Below, one piece after another: positions 1 to 8,795 of a stretch of 60,236 nucleotides of DNA (positions are counted from its first letter, which is position 1; the number at the start of each line of letters is the position of its first letter). The notes under the pieces were generated by a model. It was given only the letters and a program-made list of their open reading frames with translations, was not told the DNA's origin and made no database searches. The DNA comes from an uncultured Spirochaetaceae bacterium (lineage in GTDB: Bacteria; Spirochaetota; Spirochaetia; Sphaerochaetales; Sphaerochaetaceae). Location: contig CALXYL010000013.1 in assembly GCA_944392985.1 (NCBI GenBank), positions 1 to 60,236 of the forward strand, given 5' to 3'. Made by a program: the position numbers and the translations under genes.

Positions 1-24
1 CCCGATGTTTCCTCCTCCATTCCT

Positions 25-55
25 CTCCACCTTTCGCTCTGCTTAGAAGGTGGAG
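25..55. other. Inverted repeat, 9-bp stem
   Basis: Bases 25-33 (CTCCACCTT) pair perfectly with 47-55 across a 13-nt loop. There is no clear T-tract on either side, so it may be the remnant of a terminator or an RNA hairpin belonging to a gene outside the window. Confidence 0.4.
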
Positions 56-73
56 ACTCCTGGAGATTAAGGT

Positions 74-110
74 TGAAAAGGGCGCATCCTTCATCTGGAA
101 TGCGCCCTCT
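74..110 (-). terminator. Intrinsic terminator of the alcohol dehydrogenase gene
   Basis: A perfect 9-bp stem (79-87 with 100-108, AGGGCGCAT) with a 12-nt loop is followed on the minus strand by a short T run (complement of 75-79). It lies just downstream of the alcohol dehydrogenase stop codon. Confidence 0.8.
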
Positions 111-126
111 GCTTGCGTTAAGGGAA

Positions 127-1317
127 TCACTTCCTCTTTGCAGCTCCTTCGTAGATTGCCTTTATGTCATCCTTGTGCAGTGTCATGAAGGCTCCAAGGG
201 TCCTCTTTCCATGGAATACCGCTTTGTCGGCAAGCTCCTCGATCTGCTCCGGCGTGAGGTTGACTCCGAGCTCCTCAATGCTTGTAGGCATATTGATGCT
301 GCGGAAATACTCCTCGAAAGCCACGATCGCGGCTTCCGCATCCGCTTCGTCGTTTCCTGTTCTCTTCGTGCCGAATACGTTTTCCCCAAGCGCGATGAAG
401 CGTTCCCTGTCCACATGGCATACATGGCGTGCCCATGTGCCCCAGATCGCAGTGAGGCCAGCACCGTGGGCAACATCGAACATGCCGGAAAGCTCATGCT
501 CGATCTGGTGGCATGCCCAGTCTCCTCTCTGGTCATGGCCCATTGCCATGAGGTTGTTGTGGGAGAGGGAGGATGCCCACATGAGGTTCTTCCTTGCTTC
601 ATAGTCCTCTGGGTTCTCAAGCGCGATCCTTCCATACTTCGCGACTGTCCTGAGAAGGGCGAACGAGAGGTTGTTCGTGAACTCAAGGGAGGCACCGGAG
701 TGGAAGTACCTCTCCAGTGTGTGCATCATCATGTCCGCTGTGCCGCATGATGTCTGGTATGGGGGAACGGAGTAGGTCAGTTCCGGGTTGAGCAGCGCAA
801 AGCGCGGCCTGCACCAGTCTGAGTTGCATCCTCTCTTCAGGTCGCCATCCTCATTCGTGATGACGGAGCTGTCGCTCATCTCTGAACCTGTTGCGGAGAG
901 CGTGAGCACGACGCCGATCGGATATGAACCCTGGGGCTTCCTTGCTCCTGTATAGAAATCCCATACATCCCCATCCTTGTCATAGAGGCCATATGCGATT
1001 GCCTTTGCGCTGTCGATTACCGATCCGCCGCCTGCTGCAACGATGAAGTCGATTCCTTCCTTCCTGCAGAGATCGATTCCCTCCCTGATAAGCGAAAGCC
1101 TTGGATTCGGTTTGACTCCTCCGAGAAGGACATAATCGATGCCTTCCTTGTCCAGCTGGTCCGTGAGCTTCTTCATCAGGCCGTTCCTGATGATCCTCTC
1201 GGATCCATAATGCATGAGGACCTTCCTTGCACCGAAGGCCCTGAGTTCATTGCCGAGGTTGTCCTCTGCACCCTGGCCGAGCGTCACGCGCGTAGGCGTA
1301 TAAAGAGTGGATGTCAT
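127..1317 (-). CDS. Iron-containing alcohol dehydrogenase (butanol dehydrogenase type)
   Basis: A 396-residue cytoplasmic NAD(P)H-dependent, metal-containing alcohol dehydrogenase, expected to reduce an aldehyde to an alcohol and so regenerate NAD(P)+ in fermentation. The N-terminal half carries the dinucleotide-binding GGGSVIDSAKA motif (about residue 95). The C-terminal helical half carries the metal ligands: the Asp and His of GTADMMMHTLE, the His residues of CHQIEHELSG and the His of DVAHGAGL. Length and motif order match BdhA/YqhD-like enzymes. A GGAGAG ribosome site sits 4-5 nt before the ATG, a promoter is visible upstream and a terminator follows, so it is probably monocistronic. The exact alcohol substrate cannot be read from the sequence. 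Confidence 0.92.
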   Translation of the reverse strand: MTSTLYTPTRVTLGQGAEDNLGNELRAFGARKVLMHYGSERIIRNGLMKKLTDQLDKEGIDYVLLGGVKPNPRLSLIREGIDLCRKEGIDFIVAAGGGSVIDSAKAIAYGLYDKDGDVWDFYTGARKPQGSYPIGVVLTLSATGSEMSDSSVITNEDGDLKRGCNSDWCRPRFALLNPELTYSVPPYQTSCGTADMMMHTLERYFHSGASLEFTNNLSFALLRTVAKYGRIALENPEDYEARKNLMWASSLSHNNLMAMGHDQRGDWACHQIEHELSGMFDVAHGAGLTAIWGTWARHVCHVDRERFIALGENVFGTKRTGNDEADAEAAIVAFEEYFRSINMPTSIEELGVNLTPEQIEELADKAVFHGKRTLGAFMTLHKDDIKAIYEGAAKRK

Positions 1318-1352
1318 GATACTCTCCTTTTCTGCTGTTCAAGCATGTCCAC

Positions 1353-1381
1353 ATTATATTACAAAACAGCTGCCTCTGTAA
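1353..1381 (-). promoter_or_regulatory. Sigma-70-type promoter for the alcohol dehydrogenase
   Basis: On the minus strand TTACAG (1376-1381) and a perfect TATAAT (1353-1358) are separated by 17 nt. The -10 box lies 36 nt upstream of the alcohol dehydrogenase start, in the short gap after the preceding gene. Confidence 0.7.
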
Positions 1382-1392
1382 CAGATAATGGT

Positions 1393-4311
1393 TTACGGCG
1401 CTTTTATTATGGCTTCCCCATCAAGTCCGCTTGCCTTTATGATGAGGGGCCTGTCGCTTCGGACGGCGAGGAAATGCCTTGTCTCCTCCGTGTGCTGCAG
1501 CTGGGAGATCCCTTCGTAGCAGAATGAGCCATCCCCATATGTCGGATTGATGGTCAGGTAGATGCATCCCAATGATGTCATGTTCTGGAAGAAATGGGTG
1601 CCCTGGCTCGGCTCGACCTGCATTTCCTTAAGCCCTGTCTCGACTATCACATGGGCCTTTGAGATCTGTGACCATGTGCACGGGATGCCAAGCCAGCGAT
1701 CCGAGGAGCCCAGACGACCTGCGGCGATGAGGACATAAGGGCCTTCCGCTTTCCTGTTCAGCTGTTCCAGCTCCCTCGCCATCTCCGTCATCTCCTTTCT
1801 GTCGAAGGCATCCGGCTTGATCGTGATGATCTCCTTTATATCATCGATGACGCCATTCCCCATTACCTTCAATGCATGTACAAGCGCATTCTCCCTGTCG
1901 CTCTCGGTAATCGGGACTTCAGTGTATCCGCTTGTTCCCGATATAGGGCGGATCTGGAGTATGGAGAAATCAGGGCGGTCCTCGTGTTCCGTGTTGACTG
2001 CGAATTCGATTTCCACCGGCTCGGCCATTGCCTTTGCGCCAAGGCTGAGCATATCCGAGATGATCGGGGCAAGCGGAAGTGTCTCATACTTCAGGATCCC
2101 GTTGAATGTCAGCATCCTGATCCCTTCCGCGCGTGTTGATTCGCTGAGTGTTCCCGTATATGGGTCGAGAACGGAGGCAATACCCTTGAATGCCTTTGGG
2201 AACTTCCTCGTCTCCTCTTCAATTGGAAGCTGCACGAGGTTGTCCTGATCCTTTTCAGGATCAAAGTGTCCAGATAGCGAGAGCGCAAAGAAGCTGTCCT
2301 GTACGGAAGATTCCCCTGTGAGCGAATCCGACGGCATGCGCGGCTTTGCGGGACAGAAGCGGAGGGAGGTGCCTGTGTCGACTATGGTCTTGCCAAGCCC
2401 GAAGGAGAGCATTCCCACACCATCCTCGGCTTTCTGCCCTGGAATCGGATAGTAATTGAGCGATCTTGCGACGCCAGACACATTCGGATACCAGTAATCC
2501 CCGTGGGCTGATCCCGTCACCTGCTGGATGATGACAGCCATCTTTTCCTCTTCGGGTGAGTGGAGCGTGCTTCTGAGGTATTCCCTTGCTGTGCTTGAGT
2601 ATGTCGATGCCCACACGGTCTTAACTGATTGGACAAGTGAGTCGAGGCGTTCCTCATCCGTGCCGCAGTTGGCTATCATCGATGTCTGGTAGACGCCCGC
2701 AAATGGCTGGAAATGCGAATCCTCCAGAAGGGAAGATGATCTTACTGACAGAGGCTTCCTGATGACAGCGAGTGCAGCTCTGAGGTCGCTTATGAGGCTT
2801 TCAGGCATCCTTGATGCAAGGAATGCACGGAGTATCTCCATATCCTCCTTCTCCTGGAAATCCTGGCAGGAGAAGCCGTTTTCCTCCATGAAGGCATCGA
2901 AGAGTTCCGTCGTTATGACAATCGTCCTTGGGATTGAAAGGTAGACGGATGGATACATTGCCTGTATCCCATTCGCCTTCATCTCCATCGCGATGAATGC
3001 CAAGCCGCGGCCTTTTCCACCCAGCGATCCGTTCCCGATCCTTGCGAACAGCACCGTCTCATCGTATGACTGGGCGGAGAACTGCGCTATGACTCCTCTT
3101 GTCCTTTCCCTGCGGTAATCGCGTATCGTCGTGTAGAGGAGATCCCTTACTTCCCTGTCGGACAGCCCTGTATCAAGATTGATGTTCTTGATCTTCGCCG
3201 CAAGCATGTAAAGAGACTGTGCCCTGAGCCATCGTGAGAAATCATTCCGCTTTGAATGGTATCTGAAGGAAGGAAGAGGCAGATTCTTGAGGATCTCCTG
3301 GACTTCCTTCATCGTGTCCGCTCTTCCGATCTCCTTCCCTGTTTCTGGATCACGGAAGATGAATGGGCCGAAGTTGTAGTACCTGAGGAAATGCTCCTCC
3401 AGCTTCTGCAGAAGGGAGGGGGAGAGCTTCCAGAGGAAATCCGCGCCGATCCTGTCCGCATCGGCTTTGTTCTTCATCTCAGTGCTCTGGATCAGGATAG
3501 GAAGCTCCTGATTGTCCTGCCGGATCGCATCCGCAAGCCTTATCCCGGAACCTTCGGATCCTGATTCTGACGGGAAGTTTATGTCCGTGATGACGCCGAG
3601 TATGTTCTGCCGGTATCGTGAGTAGGTATCCCACGCCTCCTCATAGCTGCGTGCAAGGAGGATCTTCGGCCGCCCCCTCATCCTCAGTGTCTTTCCCCAC
3701 TCATTCAGGGCTTCAAGTATGGAAAGCCTGTTCTGTCTGATCAGGCACATGTACATCTGAGGCAGGTATGAGGAGATGAACCGTATGGAATCCTCCACGA
3801 GTATTATGACCTGCACATCAGCCTCATCTGTGTCATGCTGGACATTCATCCTGTCCTCTATGAGCTTGACCATGGCAAGGAAGAGCGAGGCATTGCCCTG
3901 CCAGTAGAAAAGATAATCGATATACGGGCAGTTCTCTCCCCTGAGCTCCTTTGCCTTCCTGTGGTCAGGAGAGGGGGAGAGGGCTATGACGGGCATGTCG
4001 GGAACCTTTTCCTTGATGGCCTTTGCAAGTCCCTCCACACGTTCAGAGCCGAGATCCAGCATCGAGATCACAAGGTCGAAGCGCTGCGCATCGATCATTT
4101 GGAGTGCGATCTCCTCGTTTGACGCATGCAGTATCTTCGGCGGTGTCGAGAGGCCGAGTGCTGTGTATTCCCTGTATAGCTCTTCCTCGACCCTTCCATC
4201 CTCCTCGAGCATGAACCTGTCATAATCTGAGCATATGAGGAGCACGCTGTAGACATGGCGCAGCATCAGATTCGAGAATGGCAGCCATGTGGGGTCGAGG
4301 AGGTACATCAT
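1393..4311 (-). CDS. Receiver-like/PEP-synthase ATP-grasp protein
   Basis: A 972-residue cytoplasmic protein. Residues about 20-130 and 165-310 look like two degenerate response-regulator receiver folds (alternating hydrophobic strands, with DLVISMLDLG and LGVITDINFP at the phospho-Asp strand). Residues about 410-780 match the ATP-binding (ATP-grasp) domain of pyruvate phosphate dikinase/PEP synthase, including GNGSLGGKGRGLAFI and RKPLSVRSSSLLEDS. The phosphohistidine swivel domain and the PEP-binding barrel of true PEP synthase are absent, so it cannot run the full reaction alone. Similar proteins occur in Bacteroidetes and spirochaetes without a settled role. Two ATGs overlap the start (4311 and 4308); the SD AGGAGA favours 4308. 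It overlaps the stop codon of the small membrane protein upstream, so the two are probably cotranscribed. Confidence 0.85.
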   Translation of the reverse strand: MMYLLDPTWLPFSNLMLRHVYSVLLICSDYDRFMLEEDGRVEEELYREYTALGLSTPPKILHASNEEIALQMIDAQRFDLVISMLDLGSERVEGLAKAIKEKVPDMPVIALSPSPDHRKAKELRGENCPYIDYLFYWQGNASLFLAMVKLIEDRMNVQHDTDEADVQVIILVEDSIRFISSYLPQMYMCLIRQNRLSILEALNEWGKTLRMRGRPKILLARSYEEAWDTYSRYRQNILGVITDINFPSESGSEGSGIRLADAIRQDNQELPILIQSTEMKNKADADRIGADFLWKLSPSLLQKLEEHFLRYYNFGPFIFRDPETGKEIGRADTMKEVQEILKNLPLPSFRYHSKRNDFSRWLRAQSLYMLAAKIKNINLDTGLSDREVRDLLYTTIRDYRRERTRGVIAQFSAQSYDETVLFARIGNGSLGGKGRGLAFIAMEMKANGIQAMYPSVYLSIPRTIVITTELFDAFMEENGFSCQDFQEKEDMEILRAFLASRMPESLISDLRAALAVIRKPLSVRSSSLLEDSHFQPFAGVYQTSMIANCGTDEERLDSLVQSVKTVWASTYSSTAREYLRSTLHSPEEEKMAVIIQQVTGSAHGDYWYPNVSGVARSLNYYPIPGQKAEDGVGMLSFGLGKTIVDTGTSLRFCPAKPRMPSDSLTGESSVQDSFFALSLSGHFDPEKDQDNLVQLPIEEETRKFPKAFKGIASVLDPYTGTLSESTRAEGIRMLTFNGILKYETLPLAPIISDMLSLGAKAMAEPVEIEFAVNTEHEDRPDFSILQIRPISGTSGYTEVPITESDRENALVHALKVMGNGVIDDIKEIITIKPDAFDRKEMTEMARELEQLNRKAEGPYVLIAAGRLGSSDRWLGIPCTWSQISKAHVIVETGLKEMQVEPSQGTHFFQNMTSLGCIYLTINPTYGDGSFCYEGISQLQHTEETRHFLAVRSDRPLIIKASGLDGEAIIKAP

Positions 4312-4502
4312 CTTCTCCTTTCCATCAGCTTCCTGACAAAGCCGTATGCCGCGGGTATTGCAGTGATGAGGATGATGATGCCGAAAATGCGCAGCGCTGT
4401 ATCGGAAAGAGGCTGGGCGAGTATTGCGATTATGACCGCAGCAAGCTCAGTCGCGAGCGCTGCCAATGCTGAAGCATATATGATGCTGTCCCTTCTGTTC
4501 AT
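4308..4502 (-). CDS. Small two-helix membrane protein
   Basis: A 64-residue protein with two predicted membrane segments (about residues 8-30 and 38-56), a short polar turn between them and a basic tail ending in ERRR. Its stop overlaps the start of the receiver/ATP-grasp gene, suggesting translational coupling. No family is recognised. It may anchor or modulate its partner, but that is only inferred from position. Confidence 0.6.
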   Translation of the reverse strand: MNRRDSIIYASALAALATELAAVIIAILAQPLSDTALRIFGIIILITAIPAAYGFVRKLMERRR

Positions 4503-4660
4503 ATGTGGAGTATAGCACGAAAGGGAATGCTGTTCCCGGATGGATGCAAACAGGCCAGAAACAAAAAATATTCAGCAGAATTATGAGGTAATCATAGTAA
4601 AAAAGTGTTAAAACATATGTAATGATAAATTTTCAACTGAAAAACTGATGTATCTTTCGA

Positions 4661-4689
4661 TTGACGGCATCGGGATAGTGCCTTAATCT
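4661..4689 (+). promoter_or_regulatory. Candidate promoter of gdhA
   Basis: TTGACG (4661-4666) and TAATCT (4684-4689) are 17 nt apart. Transcription would start near 4696, inside the CGGAGG ribosome site, giving a leader of about 10 nt. The same non-canonical TAATCT -10 appears in front of nifJ. Confidence 0.4.
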
Positions 4690-4705
4690 GGAATCGGAGG
4701 CCGAT

Positions 4706-6043
4706 GTGTATAGAATTGATGATTTCATTGCGGATATCGAACGGAGGAATCCTGCGGAGCCTGAATTCATACAGGCAGTAAGGGAAGTCGTGGAATCTGT
4801 CATAGATACCGTCAATGACAATCCGCGCTATATCCAGAACAGGATCCTTGAGCGCATCACGGAGCCAGACCGCGTCATCTCCTTCAAGGTCGAATGGGAG
4901 GATGATGATGGGAACATAAGGGTGAACAGGGGATACAGGGTGCAGTTCAACAACGCCCTTGGCCCTTATAAGGGAGGTCTCCGCTTCCATGCTTCCGTTA
5001 CGGAAGGGACGATGAAGTTCCTTGCTTTCGAGCAGATATTCAAGAATGCACTGACAACGCTTCCGATGGGAGGAGGTAAGGGCGGTTCTGACTTCTCCCC
5101 GAAAGGACGCTCTGATGCGGAGATTCTCCGCTTCTGCCGCTCATTCATGACGGAGCTCTATAAGTATATCGGTCCGGATACCGACATTCCCGCCGGGGAT
5201 ATCGGAGTAGGTGGGAGGGAGATAGGCTTCCTCTATGGCCAGTACAAGCGGATCATGACGGAGAACACTGGAGTCCTTACAGGAAAGGGCCTTGGATGGG
5301 GAGGCTCCAGGATAAGGCCCGAGGCGACAGGCTTCGGAACGATGTACTTTGCCAGGGACATGCTCCATGAGAATGGGGAGAAGATGAATGGAAAGCGCAT
5401 CGCCGTGTCAGGGTTCGGGAATGTCGCCTGGGGAGCGGTGATGAAGGCGTCACAGCTCGGGGCGAAGGTCGTTACCATCTCAGGTCCTGATGGATATATC
5501 TATGATGAGAATGGCATCAACACCCCCGAGAAATGGGCCTATATGCTGCAGCTCAGAGCAAGCAACAATGATGTAGTGAAGCCATATGCAAACCGCTTCA
5601 AGGCGGAGTTCGTGCCAGGGAAGAAGCCTTGGGAGGTCCCTGTCGATCTTGCTTTTCCATGTGCTATCCAGAATGAGCTCAATGAGGAGGATGCCGCTGC
5701 TCTCGTGCGTAACGGTGTGAAGTATGTCGTTGAGACCTCGAACATGGGATGCACGGCAGATGCCATAGCGCTATTGAAGAAGAACAGGGTCCTTTTCGCT
5801 CCTGGAAAAGCAGCGAATGCAGGAGGTGTCGCGGTTTCCGGTCTTGAGATGAGCCAGAATGCGATGCATTACTTCTGGAGCGCGGAAGAGGTGGACAGCC
5901 GCCTTCAGACGATCATGGATTCAATCCATCATGAGTGCGTCGCCCATGGCAGGGAGGATGATGGATATATCGATTACGCAAAGGGCGCGAACATAGCAGC
6001 ATTCAGGAAAGTAGCTGACGCGATGTGCGATCAGGGTTTCTGA
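4706..6043 (+). CDS. gdhA: Glutamate dehydrogenase
   Basis: A 445-residue hexameric-type glutamate dehydrogenase that interconverts 2-oxoglutarate plus ammonia and glutamate. It shows the substrate-binding NNALGPYKGGLRFH segment with the conserved Lys, the catalytic-loop PMGGGKGGSDFSPKG, the PAGDIGVGGREIGFL motif, and a Rossmann domain (SGFGNVAWGA) in the C-terminal half. Length is that of the NADP-type bacterial enzyme. The start is a GTG preceded by CGGAGG at 5-nt spacing; the overlapping ATG at 4704 is out of frame. A terminator follows. It links the amino acids released by the peptide operon to central carbon metabolism, or assimilates ammonia. Confidence 0.96.
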   Translation: MYRIDDFIADIERRNPAEPEFIQAVREVVESVIDTVNDNPRYIQNRILERITEPDRVISFKVEWEDDDGNIRVNRGYRVQFNNALGPYKGGLRFHASVTEGTMKFLAFEQIFKNALTTLPMGGGKGGSDFSPKGRSDAEILRFCRSFMTELYKYIGPDTDIPAGDIGVGGREIGFLYGQYKRIMTENTGVLTGKGLGWGGSRIRPEATGFGTMYFARDMLHENGEKMNGKRIAVSGFGNVAWGAVMKASQLGAKVVTISGPDGYIYDENGINTPEKWAYMLQLRASNNDVVKPYANRFKAEFVPGKKPWEVPVDLAFPCAIQNELNEEDAAALVRNGVKYVVETSNMGCTADAIALLKKNRVLFAPGKAANAGGVAVSGLEMSQNAMHYFWSAEEVDSRLQTIMDSIHHECVAHGREDDGYIDYAKGANIAAFRKVADAMCDQGF

Positions 6044-6066
6044 TTGGATGAACCTCCTATACCCCC

Positions 6067-6100
6067 TGTCCCGGAAGCTATGGTTTCCGGGACATCTTTG
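6067..6100 (+). terminator. Terminator after gdhA
   Basis: A 10-bp stem (6067-6076, TGTCCCGGAA, with 6085-6094) and 8-nt loop are followed by a weak T-rich run. Confidence 0.65.
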
Positions 6101-6158
6101 TCATCCTTGGAAAGCCCTCCATATTGTGATAATACACAGGAGTTGGGGTTGATATCAG

Positions 6159-8778
6159 ATGATGGTAGCAAGGGCTTTTCTCAGATATACATTGATGATT
6201 CTCAGCATTCTATTCCTTCTTTTGGCTGCAGGATGCACGTTCTATTCAGAGGAGATAATCGAACCGGTTGTTCCAGATGAAGGGGAACCGGATTCTCCAG
6301 ATGAACCTGATGTACCTCCAGTTCCAAGCGAGTATCCGTCTGCGCGCTATTATTAACCTTCTGATCGAAAAGTATGGCGATATGAGTGAAGGCTATAAAG
6401 CAGGTGATAGGATCAAAGCCAATATCTATGATTATCATTATGGGGATATTACTGTATCAGGGTCTTTTTCGGCAGTAGTCTTGGATCCATCAGATATCGA
6501 AGTAGAACAGGCAATCCTTCTTCTTGATGACAATCCTGTCATTGTTGATAACGGTATAGTCCAGAGCGGTGAATCCGCAATTGAGGAAATCCAATCAATT
6601 GTGAAGGATTATATGGATAATCTTGTTGACACTGGATTCTCGGAGTACAGCTCGGATTATTTCCTCATAGCAAGGGAAGCTGGAGGAGATTCAATACAGG
6701 CAAATGATTCTTCAGGCGCGCAGAAGAGCTATGCAGTAAGATCTTTCAAGGCAATCCGGGAGAAACAGGAAAATGATTCATACACCTCAGCTTTGGCAGT
6801 GCAGTTCATTCTGGACGGGGATGAACCGATATGGATTGAGGCTGAGACGAATACAGGATCCATCATTGAAAACTGGAAGTGCAGATTCTATAGCATCGGA
6901 TCATATCATGAGGGAGAACCAGGCAGGCTCAGCATTCCAGCAGGTGCAGAATACATACCGTCGGCTGCATTCATAAGCGATATCATCGTTGGGAGATATG
7001 GTGATGGCAGTGATGAATATAAGGATGGCGACAGGATCAAGGCTGTAATCAACACACCTTTCTTTCATCAGGGAACAGGGAAAAGCATCAAAGGAGGGTT
7101 TGAGGTAGAGATCTCTGGGGATTCCGTTTATGTTGAGGCAGCCTCTCTTCTGGTTGATGATGAGAGAATAACTGTAATAGGTGGTGAAATTGTTGATGGT
7201 TCTTTGGATATAAACACTATACAGAAGATTCTCCTATCCTATTGCGTAAATTTCCATGAAAGCCAATTCAAATCCGATACATCAGATTACTTCCTATTTG
7301 AAAGAGAAATGTCTGAGCCCCTGCTTCTGAATGCAGTTTTCGATGAAGAGTGGGTTATGAGATGGTGTTCCTTGGATTCATACCGGATCGTCAGGGAGAA
7401 GCAGGAAGGCAATGCATTTGATTCTGATATAGCAATCAGGATCAGCCTTTCTGATGGGAGCGGTTATTCAGTAGAGATAGAGCTCTCTGGCTCAGCATCC
7501 AAATTGGGTAAGGATGTGGTTTACTATAAGCTGGGTTCTCAAGAGGAAGGATCTCCAAGTGATTCAATTATCAAGGGGCCGGAAAACCAACCCGATGGAA
7601 TGTATTATTACAATCTTCTGGTTTCCAAGTTTGGCGATGGTAGCGATGGATATAGGGAAGGGGATAAGTTCTGGGGAATAATACCCGAATCTTCTTATCA
7701 CATTGAAAGCGATAGTGTCGTAAGCGGCCATCTTGAAGCAACTGTAGAAGATGCTGATTCCAGTAGTTTCTCGGTCAATGTTGATTCTGCGGTGCTTGAA
7801 ATTAACGATGAACTTATACGTATAGAAAATGGAACTATTGTGCAGGGATCTTCTTCTGTTTCCATGTACCTTATTGAGAACATTGTGATTTCCTATATGC
7901 AAAAGCTGGTAGATAGCAATTTCTCTTATTATTCATTGTTTGATTATTTCCTGATGGAAAGATGCATCGAAAATGAGAAGATATATGCATTTGATTCTTC
8001 TTGGGATCTGAGCACTTTCAATATTGATTCCATGAAAGTCATTAGAGAACAGATAGAGGAAAATACTTTTGATTCTCAGTTGGGTTTTCTTCTAGATCTT
8101 TCTGGAAATGAAGATATTATTGTTGAGGCGGAAAATGGCAGAATTATGTACTCATGTATTGGAAATCATGCCATAGGAAATCCTGGAAATATTCTTATTG
8201 AAGGCCCAAGTACCATTATCGATGCTCAGTATTATCTTGATAAACTGGCAGATTATGGCATCAATGGCTCTATGCTGAATTATAAGAGTGGGGATAGTGT
8301 TTCCGTTGAATTCAGCAATTATTTCTATGAGCGGACAGGTGATTATATAACAGGAACCATTACAGCTGAAGCAACAGCAACAGATTTGTTCATAGAAAGC
8401 GCTGATTTCACCTTTGGGACCAGTATAGGGAAATGGAATGTCACGATAGAAGATAACGAAGTCTCGTATTCAGGAAATGGAGCTTCATATACAACTGATT
8501 TTCTATACTATGCTAAAGATCTCGTGAGTGAAGCAAGAATATCCTTGGATTCCTCGGAAATCACGGGATTCTCACAGATACGTGATCTATCAAGGGGTGG
8601 GGCAACTATTCGGTTGAAAAATGAGGATTACATAACGAGAGATTATATAATTGAAGAGTTGACTTTGACTCGTGTCAAAAACAACGATGTTATCATGTCC
8701 TGTCATCTTGCTTGCGGCAATGAATATGTGCTGATTGAAACAAGAAATGGTTCTGTTTATCGGTATCAGCAGGGCTAA
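6159..8778 (+). pseudogene. Repeat-containing lipoprotein gene split by a frameshift
   Basis: The first frame (6159-6356) encodes a lipoprotein signal peptide with lipobox LLAAGC followed by an acidic, proline-rich linker (PDEGEPDSPDEPDVPP), then hits TAA at 6354-6356. The second frame (from about 6350 to 8778, 836 codons if opened at 6268) encodes about four copies of a 210-residue unit, each beginning with a pattern like YYxNLLxxKYGDGSxGYxxGDRIKA. The first unit would read ARYY-INLLIEKYGD if two bases had not been lost in the TATTATTA run, so the two frames are one gene. The reading could be a mutation, slippage-driven phase switching or a sequencing error. No known domain is recognised; an exported surface lipoprotein is inferred. 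Codon use is more AT-rich than its neighbours. The 6268 ATG has no good ribosome site. Confidence 0.7.
6345..8778 (+). repeat. Four degenerate protein-level repeats of about 210 residues
   Basis: Units start near 6345, 6961, 7600 and 8227. Each has the opening YYxxLLxxKYGDGSxxYxxGD, a central DYFLxxR segment after a conserved helix (about residue 100 of the unit) and, in units 1-3, an IREKQExNxxDSxLA motif followed by a GxxxxGxPGxxxIxGP end. The fourth unit is more divergent. The repeats are visible only in translation, so the duplications are old. Confidence 0.7.
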
Positions 8779-8795
8779 TGGAGGAGGGACAGCGA

